From positions 7,054 through 71,053 of the forward strand of contig JBGCGF010000064.1 in NCBI GenBank assembly GCA_045110575.1: 64,000 nucleotides of DNA. Reading direction: 5' to 3'. This DNA comes from CALDTK01 sp045110575. Its GTDB lineage: Bacteria > Bacteroidota > Bacteroidia > Chitinophagales > Saprospiraceae. This document shows positions 1 to 7,644 of the stretch, one piece after another. The position numbers were made by a program, and so were the translations under genes. Under the pieces are notes generated by a model that searched no databases, was not told where the DNA came from, and saw nothing but the letters and a program-made list of their open reading frames with translations. Position 1 is the stretch's first letter; each line of letters starts with the position of its first letter.

Positions 1-308
1 ATGGGGTGCAATTTTAGGAAGTGATTTTTTTTCTAGATGCCTCTGCTCCATATGAACCGTCATTTCGACTACGCGACGAGGAACGAGAAGCACTCAGAGA
101 AATCTGTTGAGGGATATGGGAAGTGAGATTTGGGACTATTTAGGGTCACACCTATAATTGGTCGAGATAAATCGCATTTTATCCTTCAACAAACTCGGTG
201 AGTCTATCCGAGCGTCGTTTGCTAATGCGGTTCGCCGATGAGGACGGTCCTTTGGTACGCCACAGTACCAGTATATTCTGGACGCACCATATTCACAAAA
301 AATATCAA

Positions 309-958
309 ATGCCGGATTTTATCAAATCTAGCATCCTCCTTTCCCTATCGCTATTAATTGCTCTAACAGCCAGCGCGCAAATCCAAAAAAATGAACAATT
401 CGAGACGTTTTTAGAAAAGCACTACGTCGGTGGTAAAAAAGCATTCCTGACGAAAGTATACACCCACATCAACTACCCACTCGATGCTCGATCAAACTGT
501 GGGATAAGGCACTTGCACGTAAAAGTTACCCTAAACACAGCGCGAGGGTTAAAAAAATAGAATTTTTGAGCCCATTTGGACTCGGTATCGAGCAAGATGT
601 TACCCAGGTACTAATGAAATCGCATACAGATTGGGTAGGCTTAGATGAGGTTCAAGAATTTGAATTTTCAATTGGCTATCAAATTGGCGAAAGCCCTGAA
701 GTGAAGAGAGGCCTTACGGTATCAGCCCATTCCTCAAATCCTTCCGATGTAAAATCAGGCTGTCCTCACAGCGAAGATCTGCTCAAGGAGTTGAAAAAAT
801 ACATCACGAAAAAAAAGATAACGAAAGCTACTCCCTTGTGGAATGAGTTGATTCGAAGAGGTTACCGCGGCGAAGAATTCAAGCAACTCAAAGAGATGCT
901 TGGGGAGCTTTTCCCTTCGAAGGATGAGAAACCATCTCCGGAATCGCACGCAAGCTAA
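309..958 (+). pseudogene. Frameshifted secreted TonB-C-terminal-domain-like protein
   Basis: Two adjacent frames read as one protein of about 216 residues. The first frame (309-560) starts with a signal peptide (hydrophobic LLSLSLLIALTASAQ) and enters a TonB C-terminal-like fold: 'INYPLDARSNCGI' matches the family's YP-x-A-R-x-x-G-I entry. It stops at a TAG at 558. The -1 frame continues without a gap as 'KIEFLSPFGLGIEQDV' to the stop at 958, which is the expected second half of the domain. The switch point is an A7 run (551-557) directly before the stop, arranged as A_AAA_AAA in the zero frame. Either one A has been lost from an A8 run (mutation or sequencing under-call) or the site is a programmed -1 frameshift. 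An upstream in-frame ATG was rejected because it would precede the signal peptide. The role is unknown; free-standing TonB-C proteins in this phylum are usually envelope proteins. The first 308 bases of the window hold no gene I can support. Confidence 0.6.
551..557 (+). other. A7 slippery heptamer at the frame break
   Basis: The zero-frame codons are TTA AAA AAA TAG, so the run reads A_AAA_AAA followed immediately by a stop. A -1 slip restores the downstream half of the TonB-C-like domain with no residue missing. I found no obvious downstream stem-loop or pseudoknot, so a simple indel is at least as likely. Confidence 0.4.
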
Positions 959-1147
959 GTTCATCAAAAGGAGCTCTCATCTGAACTGCAACGCCAGCGA
1001 CGGAGAAGCCCTGAGCGCCCTGACTGGACAGAAAAGCGCGATCCCTGCCCACTGTGCGCGCCAACTGCAAGAGACCGCTGGAAGCACTACCTTTAACGCT
1101 TCAAATCAAGTGTTCGATCACCGAAAAGGTGAACCAAAAAGAACCAG

Positions 1148-1894
1148 ATGAGGAAAAAAGAGACGTCCACTTTGCCAGTAGAAACAGACAATCCACGAAT
1201 CAAGTGTTACAAATGCATGAGGCCTTCAAGCACGTGTATTTGCAAGTTCGTTCGTCCTTTCCAGACCAAGACCCGTTTTGTTATTCTGATGCACCCAAAG
1301 GAGTACAGAAAGGAGAAAAACGGAACGGGGCACATGACGAAGCTTCAACTCGAAAATTCAGAGATCATAGTCGGCGTCGATTTCACCAATAATAGACTCG
1401 TAAATAAAATCCTGAACGACGAAAAAAGCAGTTCATTCCTACTCTATCCGGGAAACGACAGTTTCAATTTATCGACAAGAAAGGGTTCAGAAATGAACTC
1501 CTTCATGGGAGACAGCCCACATCTGTTTATTCTCGATGGGACATGGCCCTGCGCCCGTAAAATGCTCAAACTGAGTAAGAATTTACAAAACCTTGAACGA
1601 GTTAGTTTTGATAATAAAATAAAGTCAAAGTTCATTACCAAGCAGCAACCTGATCCTCTTTGCCTCGGTACGATTGAGTCAGTTCTTATTGTTCTAGACC
1701 TACTCAAGGAAGGCGGTCTAGAAGAATGCGACACCAAAGACTTCCTTCTTCCATTTGAAAAAATGATTGAGTATCAAATAGAGCATATTCTTAATCCAAG
1801 TAATAAGAGCTACCGTCCGAGTACTAGCAGGGAGATTACCGTTAAGGACAGGTATAAGAAAAGCACGGAAAGAAGTGTGTTCTTTAAGTTATGA
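1148..1894 (+). CDS. DTW-domain tRNA-uridine aminocarboxypropyltransferase
   Basis: The 248-residue protein has the hallmarks of the DTW (TapT/TuaA, YfiP) family, which transfers the 3-amino-3-carboxypropyl group of SAM to a tRNA uridine. The N-terminus carries a zinc-site pattern with Cys20, Cys23, Cys30 and Cys32. The family's D-x-T-W signature is D130-G-T-W133 followed by PCARKM. Further family-like blocks are 'RFVILMHPKEYRKEKNGTGH' near residues 45-65 and 'CLGTIESVLIVLDLL' near 175-190. The ATG at 1148 places the Cys cluster at the usual distance from the N-terminus. The C-terminal 40 residues are polar and basic. The gene stands alone, about 190 bp after the frameshifted TonB-C gene. Cytoplasmic; function inferred from family signature only. 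Confidence 0.85.
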   Translation: MRKKETSTLPVETDNPRIKCYKCMRPSSTCICKFVRPFQTKTRFVILMHPKEYRKEKNGTGHMTKLQLENSEIIVGVDFTNNRLVNKILNDEKSSSFLLYPGNDSFNLSTRKGSEMNSFMGDSPHLFILDGTWPCARKMLKLSKNLQNLERVSFDNKIKSKFITKQQPDPLCLGTIESVLIVLDLLKEGGLEECDTKDFLLPFEKMIEYQIEHILNPSNKSYRPSTSREITVKDRYKKSTERSVFFKL

Positions 1895-1984
1895 AATTAG
1901 GAGTTTTAGCCCTCTAGCTTACAAGCAGGTTTATTCGCTCGGATAACTCTTTTGAAGAAGTACGGATTTCCCCAAACAGTGCAT

Positions 1985-2066
1985 TACACCACCCCACTCC
2001 CCTTCTTCAAGGCCTTCAACTCCTTATCATCTTCGGGATGCGACGGATAGAATTTCGCTCCTCAGG
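1985..2066 (-). pseudogene. Decayed duplicate of the lpxD 3' end
   Basis: This stretch aligns with 3829-3925, the last codons of intact lpxD, in the same orientation. Shared blocks include CATCTTCGGGATGCGACGGA and CTTCTTCAA. About 22 bases are deleted internally and scattered substitutions are present. It sits in the otherwise gene-free gap 1895-2232. The segment between this remnant and intact lpxD (2067-3823) holds the LRR-related genes, so the two copies flank it as imperfect direct repeats. Confidence 0.75.
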
Positions 2067-2232
2067 TCTAACATGAAAGCAGCAAGGCTAGAAAACCTCA
2101 CTATATAACGACAGCCCTCACTGACAAAGTGAGGCACTCCATCTACAAATGCATTTCGATATGACGTCAGAGATCCTGCTCGGGCTTAAAACAATTTGGT
2201 AATATTGGCAGAAAAGCCTCCACAAAATCCTC

Positions 2233-2979
2233 TTGTTTGTCATGCATACCAATCTTTTAGGGCCACAAGATGCCTCTCACGTCAAAAGACTTACAGAACT
2301 TGAAACATTAAGCCCCAAGGAGAAAGCGATTCTGATCGCCTGCGTGCAAAACAACTACGAAGAAGCCATCCATAGACTGGCCATGTTTTTTGGCATGACT
2401 CTTAGGGGTAGCGAGCTTCATTTTGTAGCCTGTATTCTCCGTCAATTTTACCATAAAGCTGAAACGGAGGCTCCCGAAAAATTAGCCGACATAGCCAATG
2501 GCAAAAACCTCGCTGATAACACCACAACTAATCTCTTAAAACTATTCCTACTCCAAGTAGACAAAGGATTCAAAGGAGTACCAACCAACGGTATCCCTAA
2601 AGCCGTGAAAGAAATATCTGAAGGCAGGATCGCTGAAGAAACCAAGAAATCTCCAAACCTTAGTTCTGAAGATCGTGACTTTCTAAAATTAGCCATCCTT
2701 GCTGATGAATTGTGTAACCACACCTCGTTCAGCATGGCTCGAAGAATATTCAGACTCGCGGAGGAAGTAAAAAAAGAGCACCATACTGTTGACTTAGAAA
2801 ACCTAAAGAGCTCTGAGATCTTTTCAGAAGCACTTGCTGTAGGATCAAAATTGAGAACATTTAACATAAACATTACTAAAAGCGACAGAGAACTATTAAA
2901 TCGACTTCACAGAGTCCAAGCATCGCACCTTTATGAGATTCAACAAAGACTTAAAAGAGAAAAAAAGAAAGATTACTAG
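2233..2979 (+). CDS. Unrecognised helical protein, N-terminal part of an LRR protein
   Basis: The 248 residues match no family I recognise. The sequence is predicted mostly helical, with charged amphipathic stretches and a Lys/Glu-rich end ('QQRLKREKKKDY'), with no signal peptide or membrane segment. The frame ends at 2979 inside A-rich DNA. The -1 frame is open from 2955 through to 3803 and continues a helical Glu/Lys-rich segment into leucine-rich repeats. The downstream part lacks an ATG start. I therefore read the two as parts of one protein of about 523 residues, joined by -1 frameshifting or broken by loss of one A. ATG at 2233 is the first start; a second ATG lies at 2242. The gene lies between a decayed copy and the intact copy of the lpxD 3' end, which suggests an inserted segment. 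Confidence 0.6.
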   Translation: MFVMHTNLLGPQDASHVKRLTELETLSPKEKAILIACVQNNYEEAIHRLAMFFGMTLRGSELHFVACILRQFYHKAETEAPEKLADIANGKNLADNTTTNLLKLFLLQVDKGFKGVPTNGIPKAVKEISEGRIAEETKKSPNLSSEDRDFLKLAILADELCNHTSFSMARRIFRLAEEVKKEHHTVDLENLKSSEIFSEALAVGSKLRTFNINITKSDRELLNRLHRVQASHLYEIQQRLKREKKKDY

Positions 2980-3803
2980 TAGAAAAAAAAGAATACTTAG
3001 CACGTCTAGCCGAGCTTGAAAAAGAACGAACAGCTTACAAAGAGCCGGAGGCAATCTTAACAGAAGACCTACTCCGCTTAAATCACTATCAGCCAGAAGA
3101 TTTCATCGCTGAATTTGGAGGCCTACACATTCCTGACGTAAAGAAGCTTTACATCTACAAATCGACCCTTAAAAATGGAAAGATTCCAGATTCCTTTGCC
3201 CAGAAATTTTCACACATAAAAGACTTGATGATTGTTAGTTGCGCAATTAAAGACTTGTCTTCTCTTGAATCATTTGAAAACTTAAGAGTCGTCCAAATCG
3301 GTCACGACATATATGATAAGACAGAGATCAATTTAGACTTGACTCCGCTAAAAAAATTCAAACAGCTTGAAACGCTCTCCATAAGCTCATGTTCCGTTTC
3401 CAACTTACCATCTGTAGTAAAAGAGCTCCACTTTTTAAAAACCCTCAACTTTTCAAGTGTCAGGCCTTTTCATTTACCGCCAGAGGTTTGGCAGCTTGAC
3501 TACTTAGAGAATCTTAGTTGCTCAGGCTGCAAAATGACTACTTTTGAAATTAAAAAAGTAAGTCAAAACTCTAAAATCCACACCATTAGGCTGGGTAGCA
3601 ATCTGCTAACAGAAATCCCAAAAGCTCTCTTTGAGCTACCTTTGCTTCACACTTTATGGATAAGCGGAAACAAGCTGACCCAACTATATGATGATGTCAA
3701 AAACGCGACGGCCTTAAAGAACTTAAGAGCAAAGCACAATTCCTTGGACGAGATAGAAAAAGAGAAGATTTCCAATTTAAATATTGAAACGCTTAGCGTA
3801 TAG
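2955..3803 (+). CDS. Leucine-rich repeat protein, C-terminal part (no own start codon)
   Basis: The frame is open from 2955. The first roughly 30 residues are a charged helical stretch ('EYLARLAELEKERTAYKEPE'). A linker follows, then leucine-rich repeats from about 3140: 'LKTLNFSS', 'LENLSCSGCKMT', 'IHTIRLGSNLLTEIPKALFELP', 'LHTLWISGNKLTQL' and 'LKNLRAKHNSLDEI' show the LxxLxxxxNxLxxLP pattern of the bacterial subclass. The only initiators are a TTG at 3225 and an ATG at 3228, both inside the repeat domain, so independent initiation would give a truncated solenoid of 191-192 residues. It probably forms one product with the preceding frame. LRR solenoids are protein-binding scaffolds; the partner is unknown. 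It ends convergently, 20 bp from the lpxD stop. Confidence 0.65.
   Translation, partial: KRKKERLLVEKKEYLARLAELEKERTAYKEPEAILTEDLLRLNHYQPEDFIAEFGGLHIPDVKKLYIYKSTLKNGKIPDSFAQKFSHIKDLMIVSCAIKDLSSLESFENLRVVQIGHDIYDKTEINLDLTPLKKFKQLETLSISSCSVSNLPSVVKELHFLKTLNFSSVRPFHLPPEVWQLDYLENLSCSGCKMTTFEIKKVSQNSKIHTIRLGSNLLTEIPKALFELPLLHTLWISGNKLTQLYDDVKNATALKNLRAKHNSLDEIEKEKISNLNIETLSV
2961..2967 (+). other. A_AAA_AAG slippery heptamer (-1 frameshift candidate)
   Basis: The zero-frame codons around 2959-2967 are GAA AAA AAG, giving A_AAA_AAG, the same heptamer that drives -1 frameshifting in Escherichia coli dnaX. A -1 slip moves translation into the LRR frame, 10 nt before the zero-frame stop. A second A8 run follows at 2983-2990. 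An indel or homopolymer sequencing error would give the same picture. Confidence 0.45.
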
Positions 3804-3823
3804 TTGCGATTTCAGGTTGAAAC

Positions 3824-4879
3824 CTACACCGCTCCACTCCCTTTCTTCAACGCCTCCAACTCCTTCTTCAACTCCTTAATCTGATCCATCATCTTCGGGA
3901 TGCGACGGATAGAACTTTGCTCAGAAGCCCACTGACGGAAAGGCTTGGCAGGAGATCCGAAGACCTTGCTGCCTTCTTCTAAGATGGAATCTTTGAGACC
4001 ACTCTGTGCGGCCACTTCAACACCATCCGCTAAGACGATGTGACCGGCCATTCCGACCTGACCACCGAGTTGAATACGCTTACCAAGCTTAGCTGAACCA
4101 GCTATACCTACTTGCGCGGCAGCTGCGGTGTGCTCATCGATGGTCACGTTGTGTGCCACCATGACCAAGTTGTCAAGCTTCACGCCTCTGCGAAGGATTG
4201 TACTTCCGGTGATTGAACGATCTATGGTTGTACATGCGCCAACCTCTACATCATCCTCAATGAGGACATTCCCCAAGTGCGGAATGCGTATCCACGCACC
4301 ATCGTCTTCACGTGTATGACCGAAACCATCGGTTCCAACCACACAGTTAGCAAGCAAACGCACGCGATTACCGACCACACTACCGTGCAGCAGGCGCGCT
4401 CCTACTTGAAGTAGGCAATCATCACCCAGCGTCACTCCAGAACCTATGAAAGACTGAGGCTCTAAGATTGTACCGGTACCGACCGTAGAATTCGCACCTA
4501 CATAGGCAAACGCCCCTACGTGAGCACCCGGATGTACGGTTGCACTCTCGTGTATAAACGCTGAAGGATCAACGCCCGGATCAGGCTTAGGAATACTGGC
4601 CGCATACATGCGGAGTAAGCCAGCAATAGCGTTCTGAACGTCCGCCACTCGAATCACATTCGCCTTGAATGCTCGGCTGGCAACGAAATCCTTAGGAACC
4701 AACAAAGCTGTAGCACCAGAGTCGTAAGCGAACTCTGCATACTTCTTCGGGTTGGACAAAAAGGCTAATTCCCCTTCACCAGCATCTTCGATACGACCGA
4801 TCGTTCGGAGAATAGCCTCAGGATTTCCTTCTATAGTACCACCGAGAAGTTCGGCAATTTGTTGGACGGTAAACTGCAT
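3824..4879 (-). CDS. lpxD: UDP-3-O-acylglucosamine N-acyltransferase LpxD
   Basis: LpxD adds the second (N-linked) 3-hydroxyacyl chain to UDP-3-O-acyl-glucosamine in lipid A synthesis, using acyl-ACP. The 351-residue protein has the three expected parts: an N-terminal uridine-binding domain ('AELLGGTIEGN', 'AFLSNPKKYAEFAYDSGATALLV'), a long left-handed beta-helix of hexapeptide repeats (about residues 100-310), and a C-terminal helix rich in Lys/Glu. The catalytic histidine lies in 'VMVAHNVTIDEHT'. I start it at the Met of 'MQFTVQQIAELLGG', which fits the family. An ATG 24 bases upstream would add an unrelated octapeptide. It is divergent from hemC. A degraded copy of its 3' end lies at 1985-2066. 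Confidence 0.95.
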   Translation of the reverse strand: MQFTVQQIAELLGGTIEGNPEAILRTIGRIEDAGEGELAFLSNPKKYAEFAYDSGATALLVPKDFVASRAFKANVIRVADVQNAIAGLLRMYAASIPKPDPGVDPSAFIHESATVHPGAHVGAFAYVGANSTVGTGTILEPQSFIGSGVTLGDDCLLQVGARLLHGSVVGNRVRLLANCVVGTDGFGHTREDDGAWIRIPHLGNVLIEDDVEVGACTTIDRSITGSTILRRGVKLDNLVMVAHNVTIDEHTAAAAQVGIAGSAKLGKRIQLGGQVGMAGHIVLADGVEVAAQSGLKDSILEEGSKVFGSPAKPFRQWASEQSSIRRIPKMMDQIKELKKELEALKKGSGAV

Positions 4880-4939
4880 ATTAGTGTAAAGGTACATGTC
4901 CACCCTGAGGTTTTCGAGGATGGAGCGTGATAAGCCACG

Positions 4940-4947
4940 TACCTTTG
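4940..4947 (+). promoter_or_regulatory. Candidate -7 box of hemC (TACCTTTG)
   Basis: TACCTTTG matches the Bacteroidota -7 consensus TAnnTTTG and ends 4 bases before the hemC ATG at 4952, which would make the transcript leaderless or nearly so. No well-spaced TTG (-33) is present, so support is moderate. Confidence 0.4.
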
Positions 4948-4951
4948 CGCC

Positions 4952-5863
4952 ATGGCAACAAATCCCATCATTCGAATTGGTACCCGAGGTAGCAAGCTAG
5001 CCCTTTGGCAAGCTCACTTCTTGCAAGCAGAACTGGCTAAGCATGAGGTGCAATCCGAGCTGGAAATAATTAAGACACAGGGGGACAAAATCCAGCACCT
5101 GTCTCTTGACAAGCTTGAAGGAAAGGGCTTTTTCACCAAAGAGCTTGAAGACTCACTGCTGCGCGGAGACGTTCAGGTGGCTGTTCACTCGATGAAGGAT
5201 CTACCTACCACTATGCCGGAAGGTCTGGTACTCGCCGGCGTAAGCCATCGTGCGAACCCTACCGACTGGATCCTCGTCCGCAAAGACGTCGCTGTCGATA
5301 ACAAGCCTTGGCAACTGCCAAGCGGTGCGAAGGTTGGAACCTCTAGTGCACGCCGTAAGGCTCAACTGCTCGATTTACGTCCAGACGTAACCACGGAAGA
5401 CATTCGAGGCAACGTCCCTACGCGGATTCAAAAGCTTCGTGATGGTGGCTTCGATGCGATCATTTTGGCTGCGGCCGGTATCACTCGTCTAGAGCTTGAT
5501 GTCGATGACCTCGTCGTAAGCGAACTGCATCCTCGTGAGTTTGTGCCTTCTCCTGCACAAGGCGTGTTGGCCTTCCAATGCCGCGAAAACGATGTGACCA
5601 CGCGTCGCATCATCGCCAAGTTGCACGACAAAGCCACTGCTGCATGCACCAACGTAGAGCGTGCATTGCTCAAACGCTTTGATGGAGGTTGTCACCTACC
5701 GCTCGGCGCGCACTGTGTTGCACACGACATGGGCTACAATTTCACAGCAGCTTATGCGCCAAAGCTTGGCGACAAAGTGATCAGAAAGCGCTTGAGCTTG
5801 AGTACGTTCGACGGAATGGTCGATGAGATGTACGACATGCTTACCGCAGAGATGAAGGACTAA
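4952..5863 (+). CDS. hemC: Porphobilinogen deaminase (hydroxymethylbilane synthase)
   Basis: This cytoplasmic enzyme condenses four porphobilinogens into hydroxymethylbilane in haem and corrin synthesis. The 303-residue sequence has all family blocks: 'GTRGSKLALWQA' at the N-terminus, 'EGKGFFTKELEDSLL', 'AVHSMKDLPT', 'GTSSARRKAQL', 'RGNVPTRIQKL', and 'GGCHLPLGAH' with Cys247, the attachment site of the dipyrromethane cofactor. Length is typical. hemD starts 6 bp after its stop, so the two are co-transcribed and act in consecutive steps. It is divergent from lpxD. Confidence 0.97.
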   Translation: MATNPIIRIGTRGSKLALWQAHFLQAELAKHEVQSELEIIKTQGDKIQHLSLDKLEGKGFFTKELEDSLLRGDVQVAVHSMKDLPTTMPEGLVLAGVSHRANPTDWILVRKDVAVDNKPWQLPSGAKVGTSSARRKAQLLDLRPDVTTEDIRGNVPTRIQKLRDGGFDAIILAAAGITRLELDVDDLVVSELHPREFVPSPAQGVLAFQCRENDVTTRRIIAKLHDKATAACTNVERALLKRFDGGCHLPLGAHCVAHDMGYNFTAAYAPKLGDKVIRKRLSLSTFDGMVDEMYDMLTAEMKD

Positions 5864-5869
5864 GCACCT

Positions 5870-6532
5870 ATGTCAAGACGTCTTTTTATTACCCGGCCAT
5901 TGCCTAAAAATGCTCCGTTGAGGAAGCAACTTGAAGCCGATGGCTTTGAGGTGACGGGGCAATCTATGCTCCAATTCGAGGCGATCAAGATCGAAGCGGT
6001 CGCCGCGACAGACTGGTTGTTTGCCTACAGTCCTCGCGGCGTGAAGTTGTTTCTATCCCAACAGCTCGCTGAGCAAAAGGGCGATCAGTTGCACCTCAAA
6101 AGTGGGGCGCTGAAACTCGCTGCCGTTGGTCCAGGAACCGCTGAGGCATGGCAAAATGCTGGTCTCACGGTTGACTTCATTGGCGATGGTGAGCCACTTA
6201 CTACTGCTGCAGCTTTCGCCAAAACCCACTGTACGGAAACCACACCCAAGGTTACGTTTCTACAAGCGGAGAACAGCCGTAGGTCTGTCGAAAAACCTCT
6301 CACAGACCATATTCATGTCCAACGCTTGAGCATCTATCGCTCCGTCATCAATGAGGCCGCCTCGATACATCGAGCTGAAGTGTACTACCTCACAAGTCCC
6401 TTGAGTGCAGAGGCTGTCCTTCGACAAGTTGACCAGACTCACCCCTTTGACATTTGGTGCGTGGGTAGTGTAACTGCTGGGCATGTTCGGGAGCTAGAAT
6501 TTCGCGTGCAGCGGATTCGGCCGTTGGTGTAG
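5870..6532 (+). CDS. hemD: Uroporphyrinogen-III synthase
   Basis: HemD closes and isomerises hydroxymethylbilane to uroporphyrinogen III. The family is poorly conserved. The 220-residue length, the N-terminal 'RRLFITRPLPKNAPLRKQLEADGFEV', the central 'WLFAYSPRGVKLF' and 'KLAAVGPGTAEAW', and the C-terminal 'YYLTSPLSAEAVL' fit the two-lobed fold. It lies 6 bp behind hemC in the same operon, which supports the call strongly. An antisense copy of the dispersed 14-base motif lies at 6211-6225, translated here as AFAKT. The gene is followed directly by the palindrome array. Confidence 0.9.
   Translation: MSRRLFITRPLPKNAPLRKQLEADGFEVTGQSMLQFEAIKIEAVAATDWLFAYSPRGVKLFLSQQLAEQKGDQLHLKSGALKLAAVGPGTAEAWQNAGLTVDFIGDGEPLTTAAAFAKTHCTETTPKVTFLQAENSRRSVEKPLTDHIHVQRLSIYRSVINEAASIHRAEVYYLTSPLSAEAVLRQVDQTHPFDIWCVGSVTAGHVRELEFRVQRIRPLV
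6211..6225 (-). repeat. Dispersed motif copy 1 (GAAA loop, exact)
   Basis: Minus-strand GTTTTGGCGAAAGCT inside hemD, antisense to the gene; read there as AFAKT. Confidence 0.9.
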
Positions 6533-6560
6533 GGGGGTATCTGCGATTTCAATTTCAATA

Positions 6561-6985
6561 CTGTTCGTAATTCGACGAATTACAAACGGCCTTAAAATCC
6601 CCAGGCCACACTGTTCGTAATTCGACGAATTACAAATGGCCTTAAAATCCCCAGACCACACTGTTCGTAATTCGACGAATTACAAACGGCCTTAAATCCC
6701 CAGACCACACTGTTCGTAATTCGACGAATTACGAACGGCCTAAAATCCCCAAACCACACTGTTCGTAATTCGACTAATTACAAATGGCCTTAAAATCCCC
6801 AGACCACACTGTTCGTAATTCGACGAATTACAAACGGCCTAAAGTCCACAGGCCACACTGTTCGTAAATCGACGAATTACGAACGGCCCAAAATCTCCAG
6901 GCCACACTGTTCGTAATTCGACGAATTACAAACGGCCTAAAGTCCACAGACCACACTGTTCGTAAATCGACGAATTACAAACGGC
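6561..6985 (+). repeat. Nine tandem palindromic repeats, 49-50 bp unit (left block)
   Basis: Units begin at 6561, 6611, 6661, 6710, 6759, 6809, 6858, 6907 and 6956. Each contains TTCGTAATTCGACGAATTAC, an inverted repeat of GTAATTCG around a central A. In copies ending TTACGAAC (for example the 6710 unit) the arms extend to 12 bases each. The remaining part of the unit (ACGGCCTTAAAATCCCCAG then ACCACACTG) is also conserved, so these are whole-unit tandem repeats. The block lies between hemD and the ArsR-type gene, ending 5 bp from the latter's stop codon. Three more units in the same orientation lie upstream of that gene. Confidence 0.95.
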
Positions 6986-6990
6986 AACAA

Positions 6991-7317
6991 TCAAGCTGCA
7001 CTTCTCAGCTTTTCAAATTGGATCATCTCACCTAAAATCATCGACACCCATTTTGGATGATTTTCATAAACAAAGGAGTAGTAAGTGTTCGGGCCAAATT
7101 CAACGCAATCTATCAATCCAGCTAGGCGCAAGGTCCGCAAATGCTGACTCAACGTAGCTTTATTCAACGGATGATTCGCGAACAAGTATTGAAAGCTCTG
7201 TTCACCCGATTGAAGCTGATGCATGATTTTAATCCTAGCAGGGTGTCCAAGCGCGCTGGCAATTCTAGCGTTTCTTCTTTCTCGATTACTGTAAAGATGT
7301 GCTTTACTAAAGGCCAT
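6991..7317 (-). CDS. ArsR-family winged-helix transcriptional regulator
   Basis: This 108-residue protein has the compact ArsR/SmtB fold. 'RIASALGHPARIKIMHQLQSGEQSFQYLF' is the opening helix pair, 'LNKATLSQHLRTLRLAGLIDC' is the helix-turn-helix with the family's S-x-H-L-x-x-L pattern, and 'NTYYSFVYENHP' forms the wing. There is no CxC metal-binding motif in the recognition helix, so it may sense something other than arsenic or zinc, or nothing at all. It sits alone between nine and three copies of a palindromic repeat and has its own inverted repeat just upstream. The arsenic genes of this window are 33 kb away. Confidence 0.85.
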   Translation of the reverse strand: MAFSKAHLYSNRERRNARIASALGHPARIKIMHQLQSGEQSFQYLFANHPLNKATLSQHLRTLRLAGLIDCVEFGPNTYYSFVYENHPKWVSMILGEMIQFEKLRSAA

Positions 7318-7331
7318 GATTTTTTGTATTG

Positions 7332-7346
7332 GTCTAACCTTTAGAC
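7332..7346. promoter_or_regulatory. Inverted repeat upstream of the ArsR-type gene (candidate operator)
   Basis: GTCTAA and TTAGAC flank a 3-bp spacer, 14 bp upstream of the start codon at 7317. ArsR-family regulators usually autoregulate through a short imperfect palindrome at this position. It differs from the GTAATTCG palindrome of the arrays. Confidence 0.4.
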
Positions 7347-7409
7347 TGACGAACTTCTACAATTGCACGTTTTTGTTTTAAACACAGCGTGTACTAAGCG
7401 ATTCGAGAG

Positions 7410-7532
7410 CTGTTCGTAATTCGACGAATTACAAACGGCCTAAAGTCCCCAGACCACACTGTTCGTAATTCGACGAATTACGAACGGCCTAAAATCCCCA
7501 GGCCACAATGTTCGTAATTCGACGAATTACAA
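7410..7532 (+). repeat. Three tandem palindromic repeats, 49 bp unit (right block)
   Basis: Units begin at 7410, 7459 and 7508 and have the same sequence and orientation as the nine-unit block on the other side of the ArsR-type gene. The middle copy has the fully symmetrical 12-base arms. The last copy diverges after its palindrome (ACAACCACCC). The arrays account for most of the gaps 6533-6990 and 7318-7644. Confidence 0.95.
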
Positions 7533-7601
7533 CCACCCTGCAGCCTACCCAACATTCTACCCTAGTCATTCTCTGTTCTTCACTTCGCAACGTCATGACT
7601 A

Positions 7602-7616
7602 GTTTTGGCGTAAGCA
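7602..7616 (+). repeat. Dispersed motif copy 2 (GTAA loop)
   Basis: Intergenic AGTTTTGGCGTAAGC, 29 bp before the TMTC-like gene; the preceding T and the motif also spell TAGTTTTG, a possible -7 box. Confidence 0.85.
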
Positions 7617-7644
7617 GAAGACACTTGTAGCCTTACCCACCCCC

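Noticed and set aside
541..547. Frameshift in the TonB-C gene explained by an extra CG in AGCGCGAG
   Set aside because: Possible, but it would drop a residue from the domain; the A7 run just downstream restores the frame with no loss and is the simpler explanation.
1054..1392. 112-codon frame overlapping the DTW gene
   Set aside because: It is an out-of-frame shadow of the DTW gene, whose zinc site and D-G-T-W motif are in the other frame.
6561..7532. CRISPR-like array of short repeats at regular spacing
   Set aside because: The sequence between the palindromes is itself conserved, there are no unique spacers and no cas genes; it is a tandem repeat.
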